Of a stretch of 64,000 bases of DNA, positions 56,760 through 64,000 are shown in pieces. The DNA lies in contig JAFUOV010000003.1 in NCBI GenBank assembly GCA_017481745.1, forward strand, positions 1 through 64,000. The letters are read 5' to 3'. Position numbers and translations under genes: made by a program. Position 1 is the first letter of the stretch. Each line of letters opens with the position of its first letter. The notes below the pieces were generated by a model. It was not told the origin of the DNA and made no database searches. It was given only the letters and a program-made list of their open reading frames with translations. The stretch is from Bacteroidaceae bacterium. Its GTDB lineage: Bacteria > Bacteroidota > Bacteroidia > Bacteroidales > Barnesiellaceae_A.

Positions 56760-57863
56760 ATGGCACAGAAAAAAAGAGTTTTGGTAGGAATGAGCGGCGG
56801 AGTAGACAGCTCGGCTGTATGTATGATGCTCCAAGACGAGGGGTATGAGGTTGTAGGGCTTACACTACGCATGTGGGATGTTCCTTCGCAATTCAATTCA
56901 CCCGACCAAGTCGAGCCCAACCATATCCTTGAAGCTCGCGAATTGGCTCAGAAATTGGGGATTGAGCACCACACGCTCGATATTCGTAAGGCTTTCCGAA
57001 CCGAGGTGGTACAAGCATTCATCGACGAATATATGCGTGGGCGAACACCCAACCCATGTGTGATGTGCAACCGTTTTTTCAAATGGAAATATCTGCTCGA
57101 TGAAGCCGATCGTCTACAATGCGACATGGTGGCTACGGGACATTATGCACGCATCATTGAGCGCGACGGCAGGCCTATGCTGGCTTGCGGAACCGATCGC
57201 AAAAAAGACCAATCGTATTTTTTGTGGCGACTTACCGAGGAACAACTATCGCGCACAATATTCCCTCTGGGCGAGCGCAATAAGCAGGATATCAAAGAGT
57301 ATGTTAGACAGAAAGGATTTACTCAAAAAGCCGAGAAGAAAGAGAGCATGGAGGCTTGCTTTGTCCCCGACGACTACCGCGACTTTTTGCGCGAGATGGT
57401 ACCCAACCTCGATGAGCAAGTGAGTGGTGGATTTTTCGTCGACGAGACGGGGCGCAAGCTGGGTCAGCACAAAGGCTATCCGTTCTACACCATAGGACAA
57501 CGCAAAGGCTTGGAGATAGCCTTGGGACATCCGGCATACGTCATTCGCATCAATGCAGCCAAGAATACCATTCGATTGGGTAATGCCGACGAACTGCTAC
57601 AATCGACTGCACTACTCTCCAACCTGCGATTTGACCCCGAATACAAGCCACAAACACAACTTGCTGTGCGCATACGATACCGCAGCAATGCCGTAGAGGC
57701 TACCATCGAGTGTCAAGACGACGGCAATGCCATTGTAAACTTTGCAACACCCGTTTCGGCACTTACCCCCGGACAATCGGCTGTAATATATGATGGCGAT
57801 GTTGTTGTGGGAGGTGGTATCATTGAGGATAGTCGTCTGTTGAAAAACTATAAAAGTTCATGA
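56760..57863 (+). CDS. mnmA: tRNA-specific 2-thiouridylase MnmA
   Basis: 367 residues from the ATG at 56760 (MAQKKRVLVGMSGGVDSSA), placed 26 nt after a promoter; the upstream extension is unlikely. The PP-loop is GMSGGVDSS. Catalytic cysteines are Cys100 (NPCVMCN) and Cys200 (ESMEACFVPDD). It 2-thiolates U34 in Lys, Glu and Gln tRNAs. The S8 protease gene overlaps its stop by 4 nt (ATGA), implying coupled translation. Confidence 0.97.
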   Translation: MAQKKRVLVGMSGGVDSSAVCMMLQDEGYEVVGLTLRMWDVPSQFNSPDQVEPNHILEARELAQKLGIEHHTLDIRKAFRTEVVQAFIDEYMRGRTPNPCVMCNRFFKWKYLLDEADRLQCDMVATGHYARIIERDGRPMLACGTDRKKDQSYFLWRLTEEQLSRTIFPLGERNKQDIKEYVRQKGFTQKAEKKESMEACFVPDDYRDFLREMVPNLDEQVSGGFFVDETGRKLGQHKGYPFYTIGQRKGLEIALGHPAYVIRINAAKNTIRLGNADELLQSTALLSNLRFDPEYKPQTQLAVRIRYRSNAVEATIECQDDGNAIVNFATPVSALTPGQSAVIYDGDVVVGGGIIEDSRLLKNYKSS

Positions 57864-59467
57864 AACGAGCCATAGCCATACTACTATTGCTGACACTCAC
57901 CACAGCAACGGTAAGCAGCCTTGCAGCCGCTTACAAATATCGGATATGGCTATCGGATAAACAAGTAAGTGAATACAGCACCTCACATCCCGAGGAGTTT
58001 CTATCGCAAGCATGTCTCGAAAGGCGAAGTCGACAAGGTGTCGGCATCGACTCTCGCGACCTGCCTGTGTGCCGACAATACATCAACCAGATTGAGGCTT
58101 TGGGCTGCACATCGGTAGTTACCTCGCGCTGGATGAACACCGTTGTTGTTGCCCTCGACGACACAGCATTAGTGGCTGAAATAGCAAAACTGCCCTTCGT
58201 CGAGAAGACCGAGTGCGTGTGGAAAGAGAACAACACCCCTGCCCAAGCAAACAAATTGCGACGCGAACGACAACTCAAGTCATCGACCGCATCAACCGAC
58301 AACAATAATGCATCGACTTATGGCGATGCATGGCAACCCATTGACATGCTGCACGCCGACAAGATACACGATGCCGGATTCCGCGGTGAAGGTATGACCA
58401 TAGCAGTGTTGGATGCCGGCTTCTATGGTGTAGAAAATTCGACCTATTTCGACCAAGAAAAGATAACTTTCCTGCATGCTTTCCCTCACAAGAGCCTGGC
58501 TTATGGAGGCGAAACACATGGAACAGAGGTATTGTCGTGCATGGCAGCCAACAAATCGGGCTCGTACGTTGGCAGTGCCCCCGATGCACAATATATTCTC
58601 ATAGTTACCGAAGATATCGACAGCGAATACCCCATTGAGGAAGACTATTGGGTAGCCGGAGTTGAATTGGCTGACAGCATCGGTGCAGACATCATAAACA
58701 CCTCGCTGGCATATAACACCTTCGACGACAGCACAATGGACTACACCCACAACGACCTCGATGGTAAAACTGCATTCTCATCACGCGCTGCCAATATAGC
58801 TTTCCAGAAGGAGTTGTTGATTGTAGTGGCTGCAGGAAATGAATATCGGGGCGAATGGAAGAAAATAGCCGTTCCGTCAGATGCCGAAGGTGTCATCACC
58901 GTTGGCAGTGTAACAAGCGATGGCACACACAGCCCCTTCAGCAGTTGCGGATATACCGCCGATGACCGCATAAAACCCGATGCCGTAGCCATGGGTAGCA
59001 GTGTCAACACCATAACTGCCGGTGATGTCATAAAACGCACTTCGGGCACATCATACGCCACACCCATTTTGTGCGGAGCTATAGCCTGTTTGTGGCAATC
59101 GCAACCCCAATGGAGCGCAAAACAACTTATTGAAGCCCTGCAAAAAAGCAGTTCGCAACACGACACTCCCGATGCTCTATGCGGATATGGGATACCCGAC
59201 ATATATGCCGCCTACAAGAATAATAGTGGTACAATAGCAAATACCCCAAACGACAATACATTGCGCTACCACAACGGCACATTGCTACTACCTTACAGCA
59301 CAGAAGCATCGACCCTCACACTATATGACACAACCGGTCGCCTTGTTCTGCAACAAGGTATACAGTCGGGATGCACGACGATAGACCTACAAACCATTGA
59401 GCGAGGTTTATACATAGCCGTTTGGCAAAGCGCCCATGACAACAAAGCCCTTAAAATAAAGCGATAG
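57860..59467 (+). CDS. secreted subtilisin-like (S8) protease with T9SS-like tail
   Basis: 535 residues with a signal peptide (to about AAA). An inhibitor-like propeptide covers about 26-130. The catalytic triad is Asp185 (AVLDAGFYG), His220 (GETHGTEVLS) and Ser398 (SGTSYATPILCGA). The C-terminus (LTLYDTTGRLVLQQG, GLYIAVWQS, KALKIKR) resembles a T9SS type A sorting domain. Predicted to be secreted and surface-attached. It overlaps mnmA and is 2 nt from xseA, so it is embedded in a housekeeping operon. Confidence 0.9.
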   Translation: MKRAIAILLLLTLTTATVSSLAAAYKYRIWLSDKQVSEYSTSHPEEFLSQACLERRSRQGVGIDSRDLPVCRQYINQIEALGCTSVVTSRWMNTVVVALDDTALVAEIAKLPFVEKTECVWKENNTPAQANKLRRERQLKSSTASTDNNNASTYGDAWQPIDMLHADKIHDAGFRGEGMTIAVLDAGFYGVENSTYFDQEKITFLHAFPHKSLAYGGETHGTEVLSCMAANKSGSYVGSAPDAQYILIVTEDIDSEYPIEEDYWVAGVELADSIGADIINTSLAYNTFDDSTMDYTHNDLDGKTAFSSRAANIAFQKELLIVVAAGNEYRGEWKKIAVPSDAEGVITVGSVTSDGTHSPFSSCGYTADDRIKPDAVAMGSSVNTITAGDVIKRTSGTSYATPILCGAIACLWQSQPQWSAKQLIEALQKSSSQHDTPDALCGYGIPDIYAAYKNNSGTIANTPNDNTLRYHNGTLLLPYSTEASTLTLYDTTGRLVLQQGIQSGCTTIDLQTIERGLYIAVWQSAHDNKALKIKR

Positions 59468-59469
59468 AG

Positions 59470-60801
59470 ATGAGCGAACAGGAACATATCTATACCCTTA
59501 CCGAGTTGAGTTTGGGCATCCGCGAGGCAATAGAAGATAGGCTGCCTCACGAATATTGGGTGAGTGCCGAGATAAGCGAGTGCCATCCCAATCGCAACGG
59601 TCATTGCTACTTGGAGTTGATAGAGAAAGACCGCAAAGGGCGCACTACCGCTCGACAACGAGCCGTCATCTGGGCCAACACCTACAACCTGCTACGCCCC
59701 TACTTCGAGCAAGAAACCGGACAGACATTCACTGCCGGCATACAGGTTCTGGTATTGGTATCGGTTACCTGCCACGAGTTGTATGGATTGAGCCTCACCA
59801 TTCACGACATCAACCCTTCATACACCATAGGTGAGGCAGCACGTCGCCGAGCCGAAATCTTGGCACAACTCGAAGAAGAGGGCACAATCAACGACAACAA
59901 AGAGTTACCCCTACCGGTGCTACCACAACGCATTGCCGTCATATCGTCGCAAACAGCTGCCGGATATGGCGATTTTATGGAACAACTCTGCCAAAATACC
60001 TACGGCTATAAGTTCTACCCCGTACTATTTGCTGCGGTGATGCAAGGAGAGCGCACCGAGGCTTCGGTCATCAAGGCACTCAATCGCATACACAACAACA
60101 TCGAACACTTTGATTGTGTGGTTATCATACGTGGTGGCGGCTCAACTTCGGAGCTATCGTGCTTCGATACATACCAGCTTGCCAGCAACGTGGCACAATT
60201 TCCGCTACCCATCATTGTGGGTATCGGTCATGAACGCGACGAAACCATCCTCGACCACGTTGCAGCCGTAAGAGTCAAGACTCCCACAGCCGCCGCCGAG
60301 TGGCTCATCGAGCAGATAAGGATTGCCGACCTCGCAGCACAAAACGCGCGAAAAGAGATTGCAGACATTGTGAGCAGACGCCTCATGGCAGAGAACAACC
60401 GCCTGCAACAACTCACCGGTAATATACCCTACATTGTAACACAACGACTGCACAAAGAGAAGTGGCAACAGCAAAACATTGCACACCATATAGAGCGCAA
60501 CACAACCGAGCGAATGAGCCGCGAGCATCAAAAGCTCACACTCCTTGCGCACCTCATACCCGAGCGCACCACCACCCTGCTACGTCAAGAGCAACAACAC
60601 ATAGACAACCTTGCTCAAACAGTGCAACTGCTATCGCCCGATGCCGTCTTGGCACGAGGTTACAGCCTTGTCGTTCAAGGCAACAAAGTAGTAAAAACAA
60701 TCGACAATCTATCGCCCAACAGCGACATCGAAATACATCTTGCCGATGGCAAGGCACAAGCCCACATTACAGCAACCTCTAAACAAAAAGACAATGAGTA
60801 A
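59470..60801 (+). CDS. xseA: exodeoxyribonuclease VII large subunit
   Basis: 443 residues. The N-terminal OB fold (YWVSAEISECHPNRNGHCYLEL) binds DNA. The catalytic region includes PQRIAVISSQTAAGYGDF, VVIIRGGGSTSELSCFD and GIGHERDETILDHVA. Coiled-coil stretches to the C-terminus hold the small subunits. It degrades single-stranded DNA. It overlaps xseB by 8 nt. Confidence 0.97.
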   Translation: MSEQEHIYTLTELSLGIREAIEDRLPHEYWVSAEISECHPNRNGHCYLELIEKDRKGRTTARQRAVIWANTYNLLRPYFEQETGQTFTAGIQVLVLVSVTCHELYGLSLTIHDINPSYTIGEAARRRAEILAQLEEEGTINDNKELPLPVLPQRIAVISSQTAAGYGDFMEQLCQNTYGYKFYPVLFAAVMQGERTEASVIKALNRIHNNIEHFDCVVIIRGGGSTSELSCFDTYQLASNVAQFPLPIIVGIGHERDETILDHVAAVRVKTPTAAAEWLIEQIRIADLAAQNARKEIADIVSRRLMAENNRLQQLTGNIPYIVTQRLHKEKWQQQNIAHHIERNTTERMSREHQKLTLLAHLIPERTTTLLRQEQQHIDNLAQTVQLLSPDAVLARGYSLVVQGNKVVKTIDNLSPNSDIEIHLADGKAQAHITATSKQKDNE

Positions 60802-61012
60802 TACAGCCGAAAACACCCAAGAACTCACCTACACACAAGCCATGCAACAGCTTGAAGAGATAGTAGCCAACCTACAAAATCCCAACTGCGACATAGACCT
60901 GCTACGCGACTACACCAAGCAATCGCTTGCTCTGCTGAAATTCTGCAAAACACGTCTTACACAAACCGACGAAGAACTTACCAAACTCCTCGAAGAACTT
61001 GAGAAAGAGTAA
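60794..61012 (+). CDS. xseB: exodeoxyribonuclease VII small subunit
   Basis: 72 residues from the ATG at 60794 (MSNTAENTQELTYTQAMQQ), overlapping xseA by 8 nt. The family pattern TYTQAMQQLEEIVANLQ and the helical hairpin ending KLLEELEKE are visible. It wraps the XseA coiled coil. Confidence 0.95.
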   Translation: MSNTAENTQELTYTQAMQQLEEIVANLQNPNCDIDLLRDYTKQSLALLKFCKTRLTQTDEELTKLLEELEKE

Positions 61013-61078
61013 GAAAGAGAAGAGCAATATACTCTATAATAAGGCAGGACATTTATTACATACATTTAACACAAAAAC

Positions 61079-61972
61079 ATGAAAAATTTATTCAGCAATA
61101 TATATATATATATATTGGCATTCATTCCTAATACACACATATTAGCACAAATACCAATTGAAAAGCCCAATTTGTCAACACCAACCCAAATAGCTCCGGC
61201 ATACTTCGGGCCAAATGCCTTTCCTGTCCCTGATATGCTTGACGGTACGACATCGGCACGATGGAGTATTGAATTATACTCCGATCACTACATTGGAGTG
61301 ATACCACAACTACAGGCAGAATATACTTCCGACATATTTTTCAGACTAAGAATGCCTTTATTCACCCATAGGGCCAACCTTGTTGTTTTTGGCAACATAT
61401 TTGAATACTTCAGTACACCTCAATCGGTCAATGCATACCGACGTGTCGGCTATAACAGAAGCACATCCGGTACTCTCGTTGGCGACTTTTATATATCGAC
61501 AGATTTCATGGTTCTTACACAAGAAAAAAATCATATCAACCTCACTATAAGAGCCACTTTGAAGAGTGCATCCGGTGGAATGTATGAATATGCTCGATAT
61601 TACGATAACGCCGGATACTACTTTGACGCTACGGTGGGGCGAGCTATTTACATTCCACAAAACACTACGATAAAAGTAGCGCTTTCCACCGGATTTCTAT
61701 GTTGGCAAACCGACAACGGTCGACAAAACGATGCTGTAATGTATGGTGTAAAAACAATTTTGGATGTAAAGAGATTTTCCTTTGCTGCCGAATACGGCGG
61801 ATACGTTGGTTGGGAAAAAGACGGTGATGCACCTATGACATTGAAATTGGAACTTGCATACAGAATAAAAGACTTTTCCATCAATGCCGGATATCAAGCC
61901 GGACTGATGGATTACCCATTTCATCGCGCTCGCATCGGCGCAACCTACTATTTCGACATTAAAACCAAATGA
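61079..61972 (+). CDS. outer-membrane beta-barrel protein, unknown function
   Basis: 297 residues with a signal peptide-like start, an alternating Tyr/Phe-rich beta pattern, and a final strand ending RIGATYYFDIK, typical of outer-membrane barrels. I do not recognise a named family. The first 15 codons contain a (AT)9 tract. The composition is more AT-rich than the neighbouring xse genes. It begins 66 nt after xseB; a separate promoter is not evident. Confidence 0.7.
   Translation: MKNLFSNIYIYILAFIPNTHILAQIPIEKPNLSTPTQIAPAYFGPNAFPVPDMLDGTTSARWSIELYSDHYIGVIPQLQAEYTSDIFFRLRMPLFTHRANLVVFGNIFEYFSTPQSVNAYRRVGYNRSTSGTLVGDFYISTDFMVLTQEKNHINLTIRATLKSASGGMYEYARYYDNAGYYFDATVGRAIYIPQNTTIKVALSTGFLCWQTDNGRQNDAVMYGVKTILDVKRFSFAAEYGGYVGWEKDGDAPMTLKLELAYRIKDFSINAGYQAGLMDYPFHRARIGATYYFDIKTK
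61098..61115 (+). repeat. (AT)9 simple sequence repeat in an outer-membrane protein gene
   Basis: Nine AT units lie inside codons 7-13 of the 61079 gene, encoding alternating Ile and Tyr. Gain or loss of one unit shifts the reading frame. Confidence 0.85.
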
Positions 61973-62003
61973 TAAAGAGTCATTCTACTAAAAATATCAA
62001 ATT

Positions 62004-62309
62004 ATGAATGATATACGCCATAAAGTTATGCAATCGACGGATATAACCCCGTTTCAGCGGTGGGTATATCTGGCGCTACTTGATGTGCCGGCGGGTGCAA
62101 CCATTACTTATGGCGAGTTGGCACGACGTATAGGTTGTGGTAGCGCACAAGCTGTTGGGCAAGCGCTCAAACGCAACCCCTTTGCACCCGAAGTTCCATA
62201 TCATCGGGTCGTGGCAGCCGATGGCTCATTGGGCGGTTACAACGGCATGCGCAAGGGCGAAATGATAGAACGAAAGCGACAACTATTGGAAGAGGAGATG
62301 CCGAAGTAA
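62004..62309 (+). CDS. MGMT/alkyltransferase-like protein without the active Cys
   Basis: 101 residues, only the C-terminal DNA-binding MGMT domain. It shows TPFQRWVYLALLDVPAGATITYGELAR, the AVGQALKRNP recognition region and VPYHRVVAADGSLGGYNG. Where methyltransferases have PCHR, this one has PYHR (Tyr66). Alkyltransferase-like (ATL) proteins have Trp at this place and flag alkylated bases for nucleotide excision repair. A similar role is likely but not shown. Six nt before the YdeI-like gene. Confidence 0.87.
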   Translation: MNDIRHKVMQSTDITPFQRWVYLALLDVPAGATITYGELARRIGCGSAQAVGQALKRNPFAPEVPYHRVVAADGSLGGYNGMRKGEMIERKRQLLEEEMPK

Positions 62310-62315
62310 TAGCCC

Positions 62316-62666
62316 ATGGAGATAATAAATCTGCTACACTATGCCTCGCGCCACGAGTTAAGACAATGGCTCGAAAAGAACCACACAACCGAGCCGGTCT
62401 GTTGGGTAGTAACCTCACGCAGCAAGCAACCTACTGCCGGTGTTATACCCTACATTGAGGTTGTTGAAGAGGCTTTATGTTTTGGTTGGATAGACTCGAC
62501 ACTGAAACGCCTACCCGATGGTCGCCTTGCACAACGGCTCTCACCTCGCCGCAAAAACAGCCATTGGACCGAACTCAACAAGCAACGTTGCGCCGACCTT
62601 GAACGACGCGGACTGATGACCGATGCCGGACGTCAAGCACTGCAACATAGCCAACAAATACAATAA
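62316..62666 (+). CDS. short YdeI/OmpD-associated family protein
   Basis: 116 residues. It matches the N-terminal YdeI-type region (LRQWLEKNHTTEPVCWVV, IPYIEVVEEALCFGWIDST, RLSPRRKNSHWTELNKQR). Full-length relatives are usually about 180-200 residues; the C-terminal part is absent here and the downstream DNA quickly reaches a hairpin. It may be a naturally short form or truncated. Function unknown. Confidence 0.8.
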   Translation: MEIINLLHYASRHELRQWLEKNHTTEPVCWVVTSRSKQPTAGVIPYIEVVEEALCFGWIDSTLKRLPDGRLAQRLSPRRKNSHWTELNKQRCADLERRGLMTDAGRQALQHSQQIQ

Positions 62667-62694
62667 TCATCCACAATAAAGTCTACAATAATTT

Positions 62695-62738
62695 ATAAGG
62701 CAATAAAAAACAGACAAGTTTGTTTTTTATTGCCTTAT
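62695..62738. terminator. 18-bp perfect inverted repeat between ydeI-like gene and gltX
   Basis: ATAAGGCAATAAAAAACA (62695-62712) and TGTTTTTTATTGCCTTAT (62721-62738) flank an 8-nt loop. It lies 28 nt after the YdeI-like stop and includes the possible -33 TTTG of gltX. It is likely a terminator, perhaps bidirectional. Confidence 0.65.
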
Positions 62739-62745
62739 CTTTCAC

Positions 62746-62753
62746 TACCTTTG
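62746..62753 (+). promoter_or_regulatory. -7 box of gltX
   Basis: TACCTTTG lies 86 nt upstream of the gltX start. A TTTG at 62719-62722 is 23 nt away, slightly long, and falls inside the inverted repeat. The leader of about 80 nt has no clear structure. Confidence 0.5.
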
Positions 62754-62839
62754 TACGATTTATGCACCATTGCCTTTGTTGGGCAGAATGTGTGCGTAAA
62801 ACCTCTATTTGTTAAACTAAAATTTAAAACTAAGATACT

Positions 62840-64000
62840 ATGTCAGAACGTAAAGTAAGGGTTCGCTTTGCACCCAGCCCAACAGGGGCACTTCATATAG
62901 GCGGTGTACGCACTGCATTATACAACTATCTCTTTGCACGCCAACATGGTGGCGATATGATTTTCCGCATCGAAGACACCGACTCTCAACGTTTTGTACC
63001 CGGTGCCGAGGAGTACATCATGGAAGCCCTCGAATGGTTGGGCATCAAATTTGACGAAGGCGTAGGCTACGGTGGCAATTACGGTCCTTATCGCCAATCG
63101 GAACGCAAAGATATATATCGCAAGTATGTAGACATATTGCTCGAGAATGGCAAAGGCTATATCGCATTCGATACCCCCGAAGAGCTCGATGCCAAGCGCA
63201 ACGAGATTGCCAACTTCCAATACGATGCCTCTACACGCATGAGCATGCGCAACTCGCTCACTATGAGTGCCGAGGATGTAAAAGCAGCCATAGAGGCAGG
63301 CGAGAAATATGTAGTACGCTTCAAAATAGAGCCGGGCGAAGATGTGAAAGTAAACGACATCATCCGCGGTGAAGTTGTCATCAACTCAACCATTCTCGAC
63401 GACAAGGTATTGTATAAGTCGGCCGACAACCTTCCCACCTATCACCTCGCCAACATCGTCGACGACCATTTGATGGAAGTTTCGCACGTTATTCGTGGCG
63501 AAGAGTGGTTGCCCTCAGCACCCCTTCACGTGTTGCTATATCGCGCCTTTGGCTGGGAAGACACCATGCCCCAATTTGCACACTTGCCATTGCTGCTCAA
63601 GCCCGACGGTAAAGGCAAATTGAGCAAACGCGATGGCGATCGCTTGGGCTTCCCCGTATTCCCCTTAGAGTGGCACGACCCCAAGTCGGGCGAGATTTCG
63701 TCGGGTTACCGCGAGGCAGGTTATCTACCCGAAGCTGTAGTCAACTTCCTCGCTTTGCTGGGCTGGAACCCCGGAAACGACCAAGAAATCATGTCGATGG
63801 ACGAGTTGATAAAACGCTTCGACTTGCAACGCTGCAGCAAGAGCGGTGCCAAGTTTGATTACGAAAAAGGCAAATGGTTCAACCACCAATATTTGCAAAC
63901 TCGCAGCGACCGCGAGGTAGCCGAGATGTTTATGCCCATTGTTACCGGCAAAGGTCATCAATGCGACATCGACACTCTCACTCGCATCGTTTCGTTGGTA
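62840..64000 (+). CDS. gltX: glutamyl-tRNA synthetase, 3' end outside window
   Basis: The first 387 codons are present and the frame is still open at 64000. Class I motifs are clear: [19 protein letters not shown] (HIGH-type) and [12 protein letters not shown] (KMSKS-type). The insertion [17 protein letters not shown] is typical of GluRS. It charges tRNA-Glu. Start at the ATG 62840 ([10 protein letters not shown]). Confidence 0.97.
   Translation, partial: MSERKVRVRFAPSPTGALHIGGVRTALYNYLFARQHGGDMIFRIEDTDSQRFVPGAEEYIMEALEWLGIKFDEGVGYGGNYGPYRQSERKDIYRKYVDILLENGKGYIAFDTPEELDAKRNEIANFQYDASTRMSMRNSLTMSAEDVKAAIEAGEKYVVRFKIEPGEDVKVNDIIRGEVVINSTILDDKVLYKSADNLPTYHLANIVDDHLMEVSHVIRGEEWLPSAPLHVLLYRAFGWEDTMPQFAHLPLLLKPDGKGKLSKRDGDRLGFPVFPLEWHDPKSGEISSGYREAGYLPEAVVNFLALLGWNPGNDQEIMSMDELIKRFDLQRCSKSGAKFDYEKGKWFNHQYLQTRSDREVAEMFMPIVTGKGHQCDIDTLTRIVSLV

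Overview
The window reads as a chromosomal segment of an anaerobic Bacteroidota, most likely order Bacteroidales. Supporting signs are promoters of the TTTG - about 20 nt - TAnnTTTG type, type IX secretion (T9SS) genes and cargo, pyruvate:ferredoxin oxidoreductase, rubrerythrin, a biotin-dependent decarboxylase alpha chain, and lipoproteins with short Cys-containing signal peptides. I cannot assign a genus from sequence alone. No phage, insertion sequence or CRISPR array is visible. Almost all of the window is housekeeping or cell-envelope sequence.

Layout. 1-604: AT-rich non-coding DNA with two tandem leftward promoters (leader of an operon lying left of the window, plausibly rRNA) and a group of DnaA-box-like 9-mers. 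605-9515 (-): dnaE, PFOR, and a DUF4143-type ATPase with an altered Walker B motif. 9705-10137 (-): a SUMF1-type lipoprotein broken by an out-of-frame internal deletion. 10436-13762 (+): aspC, a DUF2027/Smr protein, and an anchored unknown. 13881-15341 (-): a PDZ protein. 15542-17413 (-): oxaloacetate decarboxylase alpha-like gene. 17846-20602 (-): glyS-lemA-FKBP operon. 20819-25366 (+): parC, a DUF3316-like protein and an S41 protease; then tRNA-Leu(UAG) and a DUF4252 protein. 26139-29232 (-): a GH43 glycosidase and a T9SS cargo protein. 29515-33992: pheS, nth, a beta-helix lipoprotein (-) and lpxB. 34039-36879 (-): large T9SS cargo behind tandem 73/74-nt promoter-bearing repeats. 37225-41603: rubrerythrin, tryptophanase (-) and comEC (-). 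41895-42736 (+): an ECF sigma factor and a 53-residue companion. 42844-46498 (-): SUI1-like gene and an AddA-type helicase-nuclease. 46646-61012 (+): the T9SS locus, with PorU-like protease 1, rex, a FAH-family gene, PorU-like protease 2, porV, ispF, mnmA, an S8 protease and xseA-xseB. 61079-64000 (+): an outer-membrane protein with an (AT)9 tract in its signal-peptide codons, a Cys-less MGMT-like protein, a short YdeI-like protein, and gltX running off the end.

How the genes fit together. PorV and PorU belong to the attachment/sortase part of T9SS, and at least three other proteins here end in T9SS-like C-terminal domains (27946-29232, 34039-36879, and the S8 protease at 57860-59467). PFOR, rubrerythrin, Rex, tryptophanase and the decarboxylase fit a fermentative, oxygen-sensitive metabolism.

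The items most worth a second look are: the duplicated PorU-type protease flanking rex; the sigma factor/53-aa gene pair with a hairpin reaching the start codon; the broken SUMF1 lipoprotein; natural active-site substitutions (Walker B Glu to Gln in the ATPase, Cys to Tyr in the MGMT-like protein); the dinucleotide repeat in the outer-membrane gene; and the dispersed promoter-bearing repeat. I see no clearly new multi-gene defence or mobile system.
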